Virus record (IMG/VR): IMGVR_UViG_3300018420_000108 | Span: 1 to 24,890 of that record | Origin: a virus | Reading direction: 5' to 3' (one strand) | DNA length: 24,890 nucleotides | In this document: positions 1-6,409 of the stretch, piece by piece | How positions within the stretch are numbered: the first letter of the stretch is position 1 | Layout of the letters: the number at the start of each line of letters is the position of its first letter | Program-made: the position numbers and the translations under genes | Notes under the pieces: generated by a model | What the model saw: the letters and a program-made list of their open reading frames with translations, nothing else | Database searches by the model: none | Told to the model about the DNA's origin: nothing

Positions 1-255
1 ATCAGCCGGCAAAGGTATTGCTAAAACATTTGTGGTAGCGTCAAATTCAAGATCTACGCCCATTCCACGACATGCCCAATATATTCTTGAAATAGAAACC
101 GAAGTACAAGCAGCACCCGCACTGTTACTAGCTAACGCTGATACGTCAACCTTTTTAACAGAGGCTTCGCCTGTGCCATCGCTCTCATTAGTAAATTTCA
201 AGATTGCGAGTTTTTCTCCATCTTGTATGGTTTGACTGGTTACTGTATCAGCCAT
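1..255 (-). CDS. Putative virion structural protein (3' end cut by window edge)
   Basis: The first 85 residues are visible and the frame is open to the window edge, so the C-terminus is missing. The start is an ATG at 255 with AAGGAG about eight bases upstream, 10 bases after the preceding gene stops. The protein begins MADTVTSQTIQDGEK and continues with short beta-type stretches (KLAILKFTNESDG, TSVSISRIYWACRGMGVDLEF). From memory this resembles small conserved structural proteins next to capsid genes in uncultured marine phages, but I cannot name a family. Its place after the capsid and beta-sandwich genes supports a virion role. No signal peptide or membrane segment is seen. Confidence 0.6.
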   Translation of the reverse strand, partial: MADTVTSQTIQDGEKLAILKFTNESDGTGEASVKKVDVSALASNSAGAACTSVSISRIYWACRGMGVDLEFDATTNVLAIPLPAD

Positions 256-265
256 GTTTTACTCC

Positions 266-976
266 TTACAGTTCAGTATTTGCTGTACGTTCTTTGCTTG
301 CGCCAATGTAATCGACAGTCAAAGTTTTTGCAGCAGCAGCACCATTTTGTATTCCAAACGAAAGAGCTAACTCTTCATCATCTGGAGCATTAGTGCTAAC
401 AACTGTGCCAGCTAGAACATTGTTTTGGAAGACATGAAACTTCTGATCTTTAGGATCGTAAACAAAACCTACAGTCATAAAAGTATCGTCGGCCAAAGCG
501 TTTGGCAAATCTAAAGTAGATTGCGTGCTGTCTTTTTCAACAACGAAAGTAACAGTAGTTCCGCCATCAGACTTTAAGAAGAAAATTCCATCTGTTACAT
601 CTAATGGGGTTGTGTCAGTCAGTTGTAAACCAGCTACGATGTCTGTTTCAGTCGCATCATTAGTTTTAAATCTCATGTTAAATGCTAACTGTTTGCCAGC
701 CTCGTACTTATAACCTTCTTTAACAAGTTGGAAAAAGTCATGGTCATTGTCTCCAGCTGCGTTGGTTACTAATAGTAAACCACCATCGCCATCAGCTAAT
801 GCTTCTGTTGCAGATCCAGTGCCATCTTCTGTTGTTGTAATAGTCCAATCGGACGCCAGGTAAGTATCAAAATCATTAAAATAAGTGTGATACTTATGGG
901 GTGCTGGAGCTTTTAATTTACCTAGTGTTGAATCAGCTCCAACATTGGTAACTCCAGAAGTGAAGTGTGTAGTCAT
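266..976 (-). CDS. Putative virion protein, beta-sandwich (concanavalin/LamG-like) fold
   Basis: This is a 236-residue protein. I use the ATG at 976 because AAGGAGG lies eight bases upstream; the longer reading from 1024 would run through a predicted RNA hairpin and has no ribosome site. After a short N-terminal arm, the protein is rich in alternating hydrophobic strands and Thr/Asp/Gly (FDTYLASDWTI near 33-43, KQLAFNMRFKT, DGIFFLKSDGG, TFMTVGFVYD, KFHVFQNNVLAGTV). That pattern is typical of lectin-like jelly rolls. Such proteins occur in phage capsid neighbourhoods as decoration or minor structural proteins. The role is inferred from fold impression and position. Confidence 0.6.
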   Translation of the reverse strand: MTTHFTSGVTNVGADSTLGKLKAPAPHKYHTYFNDFDTYLASDWTITTTEDGTGSATEALADGDGGLLLVTNAAGDNDHDFFQLVKEGYKYEAGKQLAFNMRFKTNDATETDIVAGLQLTDTTPLDVTDGIFFLKSDGGTTVTFVVEKDSTQSTLDLPNALADDTFMTVGFVYDPKDQKFHVFQNNVLAGTVVSTNAPDDEELALSFGIQNGAAAAKTLTVDYIGASKERTANTEL

Positions 977-990
977 AATCAGCCTCCTTA

Positions 991-1062
991 TAAATAGCCA
1001 TTGCGAGCACCATGCCCGCAACAATTAGTTCTACAAGATTGATGATACTACTAGGCTATTTA
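991..1062 (-). promoter_or_regulatory. Nested intergenic RNA structure ahead of the 236-residue virion protein
   Basis: Two inverted repeats fit inside each other. The outer arms, TAAATAGCC (991-999) and GGCTATTTA (1054-1062), are perfect and include the stop codon of the upstream gene. The inner arms (1001-1009 and 1013-1021) make a nine-pair stem with a three-base loop. One inner pair works only as a G-U wobble in the minus-strand transcript, which is the coding direction. The structure ends immediately before the AAGGAGG of the next gene and has no U-tract, so control of translation, RNA processing or stability is more likely than termination. Confidence 0.5.
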
Positions 1063-1560
1063 ATTCGCAACTTTGAGATCTTCCTGGTTGGCCAGGTATT
1101 CGAGTTGCGCCAGGGTGCTAGGCATGCTGGTGTGGTGAACACTGATACCTCCAGCTGCCGCCCAGGCGTCGCAGTTAGACTTTTTATCGTCAACCAGGAC
1201 ATCGCCAGATTTTGCGAATACTGCTTTGTGTTTGCCCTTGATTGTGCAAGTTACTACAACGTGTGGATCTACATGCTGGTGGATCCAGGCCATTTTATCA
1301 GCCACCACTAAAGGTCTGTTGATCTCACCGGTAGCCGTGAGGATCTCCCAGGGTAAACCGGTGTTTTTGACCAGGGCGATTAGATCTAACATGCCTGGCA
1401 TAACCGGTAAGTTTCTGAAAAGTCTTTTGTTTATGAAGTCGGCCTTTTGCTCGTCGTAGTGGCCCTCACCCTCCAAGGGCCCGTTTATGTAATCAGGGCC
1501 CTCTACTCCTTTGACAAAATCTGCCAAAACTCCATCCATGTCTAAGTATATTTTTTTCAT
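1060..1560 (-). CDS. HAD-superfamily 5'(3')-deoxyribonucleotidase-like phosphatase
   Basis: This 166-residue protein probably removes the phosphate from deoxyribonucleoside monophosphates in the cytoplasm. The HAD motifs are visible in order: YLDMDGVLADF at residues 5-15 (nucleophile Asp7, second Asp9), ILTATG near 73-78 (motif II Thr/Ser region), a Lys-rich stretch IKGKHKAVF near 108-116, and VLVDDKKSNCDAW near 121-133 (motif IV acidic pair). Length and the DMDGV start fit the NT5C-like family found in many phages. The start overlaps the preceding stop as ATGA. In a phage it may adjust dNTP pools or recycle host nucleotides; this is inference. Confidence 0.75.
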   Translation of the reverse strand: MKKIYLDMDGVLADFVKGVEGPDYINGPLEGEGHYDEQKADFINKRLFRNLPVMPGMLDLIALVKNTGLPWEILTATGEINRPLVVADKMAWIHQHVDPHVVVTCTIKGKHKAVFAKSGDVLVDDKKSNCDAWAAAGGISVHHTSMPSTLAQLEYLANQEDLKVAN

Positions 1561-1919
1561 TCTACTCTATCGTGTATTGGTACAGGACCTAAGCCGTAAA
1601 CATTCCCTATATCTTTACCCATTAACTCTCTGCATTTGTCGCCGAATCTTGAGTCAGTGGTAGAAGCAAAATTACCGCCAAAAGAGGCAGCCTTATCTAA
1701 TTTTGTCTCCGGCACTATCTTTAAAGAACATCCAAACCCAAATTCTTGTTTGATTAACTTAGCAGCCGGATAATCTTTGCAAGGCTCAAACGGACCACCT
1801 ATATCAGTTATGCAAAACCCTTTAACGTAAGATGACTCACCGCCATTTGTGCAATCTTCTCCGTAAAACAAGTCGTCCGGATGTTCTCTTTGTGTATAAA
1901 TATCAACATGAATTCCCAT
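1557..1919 (-). CDS. Hypothetical protein, Cys/Gly-rich, 120 residues
   Basis: I do not recognise a family. The 120-residue protein starts at an ATG overlapping the preceding stop (TAATG), with AGGAGG encoded in the end of the upstream gene. It contains four Cys residues (CTNGG, GFCITDIGG, PCKDYP, GFGCSLKI) plus one in DKCRELMG. The first half (IHVDIYTQREHPDDLFYGEDC) has a strand-like beginning. No signal peptide or membrane segment is seen. It sits between an LPD29-like gene and a nucleotidase gene, a set that looks like an accessory, non-virion cassette. Function is unknown. Confidence 0.6.
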   Translation of the reverse strand: MGIHVDIYTQREHPDDLFYGEDCTNGGESSYVKGFCITDIGGPFEPCKDYPAAKLIKQEFGFGCSLKIVPETKLDKAASFGGNFASTTDSRFGDKCRELMGKDIGNVYGLGPVPIHDRVE

Positions 1920-2377
1920 TACGCCACCTCCTTTATTGCGTTCTCAACTTCTTCCCAAGCGATAAAATTGTCTCTTCCATAAAGCAAGTCGCCCGCTAAT
2001 CTTTTGTATTCATAGTCGGGGTTGTTAGAAACGCCTAAGTTGACCTTGCCTCTAACAAACTCTTCAAGTTTTTCTAACGCCTCGTCTTGTAATCTCCAAT
2101 CGTATTTGATGAACAAGAACTTAGTCTGAGGTATGTCCTCTCTCAAGTTGCTGTTTTCGTAAATATCATACATGCCATCGAAGTGACCATATTTATATTT
2201 GGCCAACTCCTCTTGCAACGCTTTGTAAACCTCTGGATCAATTATCTCTTTGATCTCGACGTCTACGCTGTTGCCCATACTGAATTGTTCGCTTCTTACG
2301 CTGGCCTTGATATTTTTTTCTTTTAAGATCTTTCTTATCTCAGCCGCGCATCTTGCTACTTCACTTTTGTAAGTCAT
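1919..2377 (-). CDS. LPD29-like (large polyvalent protein-associated domain 29) protein
   Basis: The protein has 152 residues from the ATG at 2377, which has AAGGAGGAG just upstream; the in-frame ATG at 2413 has no ribosome site and lies where transcription would begin. The N-terminal half (CAAEIRKILKEKNIKASV, RSEQFSMGNSVDVEI, then FDGMYDIY) matches my knowledge of domain LPD29, which has the pattern IRK-LK, SVRS, S-G-SVDV. That domain occurs in phage and plasmid polyvalent proteins and as stand-alone proteins; its biochemical activity is not established. Here it is stand-alone and is the first gene after a terminator and promoter candidate, so it may be separately regulated. The C-terminus KEVA encodes the ribosome site of the next gene. 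Confidence 0.55.
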   Translation of the reverse strand: MTYKSEVARCAAEIRKILKEKNIKASVRSEQFSMGNSVDVEIKEIIDPEVYKALQEELAKYKYGHFDGMYDIYENSNLREDIPQTKFLFIKYDWRLQDEALEKLEEFVRGKVNLGVSNNPDYEYKRLAGDLLYGRDNFIAWEEVENAIKEVA

Positions 2378-2419
2378 TTCTCCTCCTTTTTTGTTGTTGT
2401 TTTCATGTCTCACATAGAT

Positions 2420-2447
2420 ATATTACAGTATTTGCATAAATATGCAA
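2420..2447 (-). promoter_or_regulatory. Candidate sigma70-type promoter with palindromic operator
   Basis: On the minus strand TTGCAT (2447-2442) and TAATAT (2425-2420) are separated by 16 bases, placing a transcription start near 2413 and a leader of roughly 35 bases before the ATG at 2377. The -35 box is embedded in a perfect palindrome, TTGCATA-TT-TATGCAA (2432-2447), a plausible binding site for a dimeric repressor or activator. The element lies directly downstream of the capsid-gene terminator, where a new transcription unit must begin. The -10 box is only a moderate match. Confidence 0.45.
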
Positions 2448-2483
2448 CTATTTACAACTATAAATATTGAAATAATTTAGGCC

Positions 2484-2510
2484 AAAAAAAAGGGCCCCGA
2501 AGGGCCCTTT
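2484..2510 (-). terminator. Rho-independent terminator after the major capsid gene
   Basis: In the minus-strand transcript AAAGGGCCC (2510-2502) pairs perfectly with GGGCCCTTT (2497-2489) around a TTCG tetraloop, followed by further T residues to 2484. A nine-pair GC-rich stem, an extra-stable UUCG loop and a run of eight U make this the clearest terminator in the window. It lies about 40 bases downstream of the capsid stop codon and should end the long late transcript that includes terminase, portal and capsid. Confidence 0.93.
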
Positions 2511-2546
2511 GTAACACTGAGTAATAAAGTGTGTTACGACTTCAAA

Positions 2547-3464
2547 TTATGCGCCTTGAGATCCGTAGATTCCTCTCCAATCCGAGAAACCGAACGAGTA
2601 TCTTTCTCTAGCTTTATATCTAATGTTGCCTGTTGAAAAGTCTGGCTCCATAGAAGTCTCCATTGGAGATCTTTGGAACATTTTTAGACCTTCGCCCATG
2701 CTGTTCACAGATGTAAGAACAAAGAAAGCATCAGGATCAGATAAGTAATGATTAACAACGTAACCACCAGGTAAAACACCTGTGTTTCTGATTGCGTTGA
2801 TGTCATTATCAGCTGTTCCAGATCTTTGAGTAGAGCTTAATATTCTGTCTGCAACAAAGACTAATTGTGGTGGAACCACAAGTTTGTCAGCTTGCACAGA
2901 AATTGTTAAACCTCTGTCGTCTGTAAACGTAGATATATCAATTAAAGCGTCCTCTAGTGAGGCTTCGTTAAGGTCTGCCATAGTAGTAGCTCTATTCGCA
3001 GCTGTTCCACCACCGGCTAGGGGGTGAGCAGTATTGATTAGAGAAACACCATCACCGCCAGTAAAACTGGAAGAGAAAGCGTTATTTAGTACGTCAGCGC
3101 CTTTGACTTCTTTGGTGTTAGCCATAGATTTAGCCAATGCTTTAACATATCTTTTACCTAGAGAGTCATAAAGGTTGTCTTCAACCGCTTCTTCTGTAAG
3201 TGCAAAAGCCAACGCAACAGTATCGTGCGTGTATCTTGCGCTAAAACTTTCGGAAGCATTGTCAAATTCAACGCCTTGTCCCTCTGATTTTACGGGTGCG
3301 CCGCCAAAACCAGTGACTAGCACTTCTTCTTCAAACGCCCTGTTTGAATCCTCGATTACAAAAATATCTTCATACTCTTGATCGTAAGAATCATAGGACA
3401 TACCAAAAAGTGCATTAAGTCCTGGTTCAAGCTCTTTCGCTAATTGTGCTCTTGAAATTGCCAT
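2547..3464 (-). CDS. Major capsid protein (HK97-fold, Mu-gpT-like)
   Basis: The 305-residue protein forms the phage head shell. Its pattern fits Mu T-like/HK97-fold major heads: an N-terminal helix region (AISRAQLAKELEPGLNALFG), an acidic E-loop-like stretch (EEEVLVTGFGGAPVKSEG), FALTEEAVEDN followed by a long helix (YVKALAKSMANTKE), INTAHPLAGG near 143-151, and a C-terminal beta part (NSMGEGLKMFQRSP, IRYKARERYSFGFSDWRGIYGS). Length is normal for the family. It has AAGGAG upstream and is followed by a strong terminator, as usual for an abundantly expressed head protein. Scaffold-like and portal genes lie upstream. Confidence 0.85.
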   Translation of the reverse strand: MAISRAQLAKELEPGLNALFGMSYDSYDQEYEDIFVIEDSNRAFEEEVLVTGFGGAPVKSEGQGVEFDNASESFSARYTHDTVALAFALTEEAVEDNLYDSLGKRYVKALAKSMANTKEVKGADVLNNAFSSSFTGGDGVSLINTAHPLAGGGTAANRATTMADLNEASLEDALIDISTFTDDRGLTISVQADKLVVPPQLVFVADRILSSTQRSGTADNDINAIRNTGVLPGGYVVNHYLSDPDAFFVLTSVNSMGEGLKMFQRSPMETSMEPDFSTGNIRYKARERYSFGFSDWRGIYGSQGA

Positions 3465-3476
3465 TTAATTAACTCC

Positions 3477-4064
3477 TTATGCTAAACCAGCACCTTTTTG
3501 TCCCATGATGTGATTCTGAATCACGCATAGTACATTGGTGTTGGACGATGCTACATCGTCGTTATTAGGATCCTGGGATATGTCAATACATTTTAGAGGT
3601 AATGTAGCGGTGGTAGCACCGGTTGTTACATCTAATTCTGTATTTGATATACCAGACTTAGTATCGCCTACTGGTGATCCGTCAACAATGTCGAAGTTTC
3701 CGAACAAGTCGGCGACAGGAAAAGTGTCGTCTGCTTGTACTTCAAAAACAACATTAGGATCATCAATAACACTTGCGATGATGTCCGAAGCAGAAATACT
3801 GCCCGGATAGTGATTTTTAAACACTTGCTCGCCTGTTGTAGGATCGGTGTATTGAACTCCGTTAAACACTCCGACAATCGGAACAGTTCCAGTTGCGGCA
3901 TGGCGCCCCAAAACTCCAGCTGTAAGCTGAGTTACCAAGTCTCCTTGGAATATTGGTGTTGTGGCTCCACTAGCAATTCTATATCTGGATTGACCTCCAG
4001 AATATGGTGCTCCGCCCATTTGACGAACAGGTTTTAAACCAAAAGCGGCATCTTTATTTGCCAT
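3477..4064 (-). CDS. Putative capsid-associated (decoration/head) protein
   Basis: This 195-residue protein begins MANKDAAFGLKPVRQMGG and contains many short strands with Gly/Thr/Asp (SRYRIASG, IFQGDLVTQL, VPIVGVFNGVQY, VVFEVQADDTF, NVLCVIQNHIMG). It resembles, from memory, conserved proteins encoded next to the capsid gene in marine podovirus-like genomes, often called structural. It has AGGAG before the ATG and only 12 bases separate it from the capsid gene, so it is probably made in similar amounts and could cement the capsid. No enzymatic motif is seen. Confidence 0.6.
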   Translation of the reverse strand: MANKDAAFGLKPVRQMGGAPYSGGQSRYRIASGATTPIFQGDLVTQLTAGVLGRHAATGTVPIVGVFNGVQYTDPTTGEQVFKNHYPGSISASDIIASVIDDPNVVFEVQADDTFPVADLFGNFDIVDGSPVGDTKSGISNTELDVTTGATTATLPLKCIDISQDPNNDDVASSNTNVLCVIQNHIMGQKGAGLA

Positions 4065-4087
4065 AAGATTTACTCCTATTTATCTAG

Positions 4088-4567
4088 TTACTTTTTCCCA
4101 AAAGTAACATTAGACTTTCTATCAGAGTCATACTTAACATATCGCCCGTCTTTCCGAGATTCGTTAAACATATTATTGTCTAACGCGTCCTTCTTACGAG
4201 CTGTTTGATCCTCATAATAAGCATTACGCTCCTCACGAGTCTCAGTAGGTATTTTCGCCAATAGTAGTCCTTCGCTATAAACTAAACCAGCATGTCTACC
4301 AGATTCAGCAACGGGGTAAGAGTATTCATCAGGTAGATCGGATCCTCTTACGAGTTCCCAACCTTCTCTAATTCTTCTCGCCACGTTTGCCTTATCCTCT
4401 ACTCCTAGCATAGATTCTCTTATCCATCGATATTCATATCCAGCTGGTGGTGGAGGAGTCTCTAGTTTTCTAACCGGTCTCCATGGTTGTCTGCGAGAAT
4501 TTTTATCGTGAGACTCGGACTCACGGGATGTTCTGGAATGTACGTTTTCGCTATTTTGCTCTGTCAT
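4088..4567 (-). CDS. Conserved phage head-region protein, charged, 159 residues
   Basis: The sequence is highly charged, with an N-terminus of Ser/Arg/Glu (residues 1-30) followed by WRPVRKLETPPPPAGYEYRW (about 29-48), IRESMLGVEDKANVARRIRE and GWELVRGSDLP. The proline run plus YRWIRES and REGWE signature recurs, as far as I recall, in genes between scaffold and capsid of many uncultured marine phages. Function is unknown; position suggests a head-assembly or virion component. The start overlaps the scaffold stop as ATGA. The C-terminus is basic (DSDRKSNVTFGKK). No membrane segment. Confidence 0.6.
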   Translation of the reverse strand: MTEQNSENVHSRTSRESESHDKNSRRQPWRPVRKLETPPPPAGYEYRWIRESMLGVEDKANVARRIREGWELVRGSDLPDEYSYPVAESGRHAGLVYSEGLLLAKIPTETREERNAYYEDQTARKKDALDNNMFNESRKDGRYVKYDSDRKSNVTFGKK

Positions 4568-5478
4568 TTTACCTCCCTATTCGCTATACGTTGTTTTTCT
4601 TTAGCAACAGATTTTAACCACGCTTCATCTGACATGCCGTGTGGCTTCAATCCTTGTAGAGTTTCGACTTCACTTTTGGTAAAACGTACGCCGTTCTCTT
4701 TGCCTTGTGTTTTTTGCCGACTTCCTACAGAAGCGGAGGCGACTCTTTGCACAGCGGGCCTGTCCTCACTTTGTTCGGCATTATCGGATCTAAGATCCGG
4801 ATAAACTTTATAAATTCTATCACTCAACTCATTGTAGTATTCGTCTGATTCTAAATCATAACCCTCACCAGCCAATGTGTTATGCACATGTTCTGCCCAG
4901 GCTGTAGCCTCTACGTTCTGGTCAAACCACGGATTGCTGTCTTTCCATCGCAACGCTTTGTCAGACGGCTCTATTGCTTGTTGCACAGGCTGTTGTACTT
5001 GTGCTTGTGGTTGTACTTGTTGAGTATTAACTTGTTCTTGTCTTTGTTGAGCTATTCTTACCCTTTCTTTCTCCAGGGCAACTTCACCTTTCAACGTATC
5101 AGCTTTAGAGAGCAGTTCAGCATCGCCGGAGGCATGAGCTTTTTTGTATAGCTCGTTTGCTTCTCTTTCTTTTATCTCTACTGTTTCTGCTTGTTTTGCA
5201 AGCAAAGACTGTTGAGCCTGGGATGCATGCTGATAATAAGCATGCACCTCTGCTTCTCTTTGTCTGAGCGCTGCTTCTAATTGTGCGGCTCTTTCCTCTG
5301 TTTCACGATTCCTCGCGTTTAATTTATTGATACGTTTAGAAACACTTTTAGTATAGTTTTCTAACTCGTCGTCACTTGTACTGGCTGCCTCTTGCACAGG
5401 GGCATCTGTTTCGGTGACTTCTACCTCTATATCCTCAACCTCTGGTTGAGCTACATTTACGTCGTTTTCTGGTGTCAT
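4564..5478 (-). CDS. Putative capsid scaffolding protein
   Basis: This 304-residue protein has the classic look of a head scaffold: an acidic, disordered N-terminus (residues 1-40), a long coiled coil (about 45-155, rich in Glu/Gln/Ala/Lys), a Gln-rich linker (QVQPQAQVQQPVQQ), a short conserved region (WKDSNPWFDQNVEATAWAEH, about 178-197) and a basic C-terminus (SVAKEKQRIANREVK) of the kind that contacts capsid protein. It lies between portal and capsid, the standard scaffold position. It overlaps the GroES-like gene by ATGA. The role is inferred from architecture and position. Confidence 0.7.
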   Translation of the reverse strand: MTPENDVNVAQPEVEDIEVEVTETDAPVQEAASTSDDELENYTKSVSKRINKLNARNRETEERAAQLEAALRQREAEVHAYYQHASQAQQSLLAKQAETVEIKEREANELYKKAHASGDAELLSKADTLKGEVALEKERVRIAQQRQEQVNTQQVQPQAQVQQPVQQAIEPSDKALRWKDSNPWFDQNVEATAWAEHVHNTLAGEGYDLESDEYYNELSDRIYKVYPDLRSDNAEQSEDRPAVQRVASASVGSRQKTQGKENGVRFTKSEVETLQGLKPHGMSDEAWLKSVAKEKQRIANREVK

Positions 5479-5915
5479 AAGCTCACTATATCATCTGGAT
5501 CAAGAATCGTGGCTATTACTTCATCATCGTTGATGATTCGTACCTCTGCACCATCCTCAAGTTTAAACCTAGAGCCAGAGTAGCGCCCTATTAAAACCCA
5601 TTGTTTTTCTTCACACCAAGGTTTATCTCCAAATCTTTTGCTATCGTTGTAACATTGTGGTCCCATCTTGACCACATAAGCAACAACTGTAGCCAAGGCC
5701 TCACGATTGACAGTTTCTTTTGCTAATACAATTCCGCCTTTTGTTTTTGCTTTCCCGGCGTAAGGAAGGACCAACATACGCCAACCTGTGGGTTGTGGCA
5801 TGCGGTCTAATAAAGAAGCGTCTAGTTTTTCTGGATCTAAGACTCTATCTTCCAGATCCACATAAGCCTCCGCTACTTTTTTAGCCATTACGTTATTATC
5901 TACTACCTGTGACAT
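5475..5915 (-). CDS. Phage GroES-like co-chaperonin (Cpn10 family)
   Basis: This 146-residue protein resembles GroES/Cpn10, which caps GroEL rings. The Cpn10 core begins about residue 38: MPQPTGWRMLVLPYAGKAKT (start strand), KGGIVLAKET (the mobile loop usually holds a GGI/L motif), VVAYVVKMGPQCYND, a glycine turn (VLIGRYSGSRF) and a final strand pair with INDDEVIATI. An N-terminal extension of about 35 residues is absent from bacterial GroES. By analogy with T4 gp31, a phage co-chaperonin can help host GroEL fold the capsid protein; the position just before scaffold and capsid genes supports this. No GroEL gene is in the window. ATG overlaps the upstream stop (TAATG). Confidence 0.75.
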   Translation of the reverse strand: MSQVVDNNVMAKKVAEAYVDLEDRVLDPEKLDASLLDRMPQPTGWRMLVLPYAGKAKTKGGIVLAKETVNREALATVVAYVVKMGPQCYNDSKRFGDKPWCEEKQWVLIGRYSGSRFKLEDGAEVRIINDDEVIATILDPDDIVSL

Positions 5916-6097
5916 TATATTTCTTTTCCTATATTGCTAATTTCGTCTAAAACAAAGTATAAAGCATTGAGCTCGCCTTGCAAATATTTGTAATGTTCCA
6001 TATCTTTTAGGCCACCGGACATAAATGTCTCTTGTATCTGCTTTTCTCTAGCATCAACTTTTTTCTTTATAAGATCTATGACCTGTATGTCGTCCAT
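5915..6097 (-). CDS. Small helical phage protein, 60 residues
   Basis: The protein is predicted almost entirely alpha-helical (IQVIDLIKKKVDAREKQIQE, then MEHYKYLQGELNALYFVLDE). The HYKYLQGELNALYFV segment resembles, from memory, small proteins found beside portal and capsid genes in marine phages. Function is unknown. It begins one base after the upstream AT-hook gene stops and its own stop overlaps the GroES-like start, so it is translated as part of the head operon. Confidence 0.6.
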   Translation of the reverse strand: MDDIQVIDLIKKKVDAREKQIQETFMSGGLKDMEHYKYLQGELNALYFVLDEISNIGKEI

Positions 6098-6409
6098 TTA
6101 TTTTGACTTGCTAGGTCTGCCTCTTTTTTTTGCTGGTGCTTTTTTTGTTGCTTTTTTCTTAGGAGCTGCTTCTTTTTTTGGAGCAGTCTTCTTAGCTGGT
6201 TCCTTCTTAGGCTTTTCTTCTACAGTTTCTTCTACTGGTAAACCAGCTTTGATCCTTGCCATTTTCCTAGAGATTCTTTCTAAATTAGCCTGGTGTTTTA
6301 TTTCCTCGGCTTCTGCTGCCGCTTTAGCATCTGCTTCTTCTTGAGCTCGTGCTTCTTTTTTGGCAGCTTTCAAGGCTTTTATGGCCTCTAGTTTGTAGGA
6401 AGTTGTCAT
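6098..6409 (-). CDS. Lys/Ala-rich AT-hook (histone H1-like) protein
   Basis: The first 50 residues form a charged helix (KALKAAKKEARAQEEADAKA). From about residue 62 the sequence becomes a Lys/Ala/Pro-rich tail made of KK-A-P-type repeats, ending in KKRGRPSKSK, where RGRP is the core of the AT-hook that inserts into the minor groove of AT-rich DNA. The tail resembles histone H1-like bacterial proteins. Binding of phage DNA during packaging, or of host DNA, is plausible. The gene lies directly after the portal gene and overlaps it by ATGA. DNA binding is inferred from composition and motif. Confidence 0.65.
   Translation of the reverse strand: MTTSYKLEAIKALKAAKKEARAQEEADAKAAAEAEEIKHQANLERISRKMARIKAGLPVEETVEEKPKKEPAKKTAPKKEAAPKKKATKKAPAKKRGRPSKSK

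Noticed and set aside
977-1024. N-terminal extension of the beta-sandwich protein (MLRAWCSQWLF...)
   Set aside because: It would translate a strong hairpin and lacks a ribosome site, whereas the ATG at 976 has AAGGAGG.
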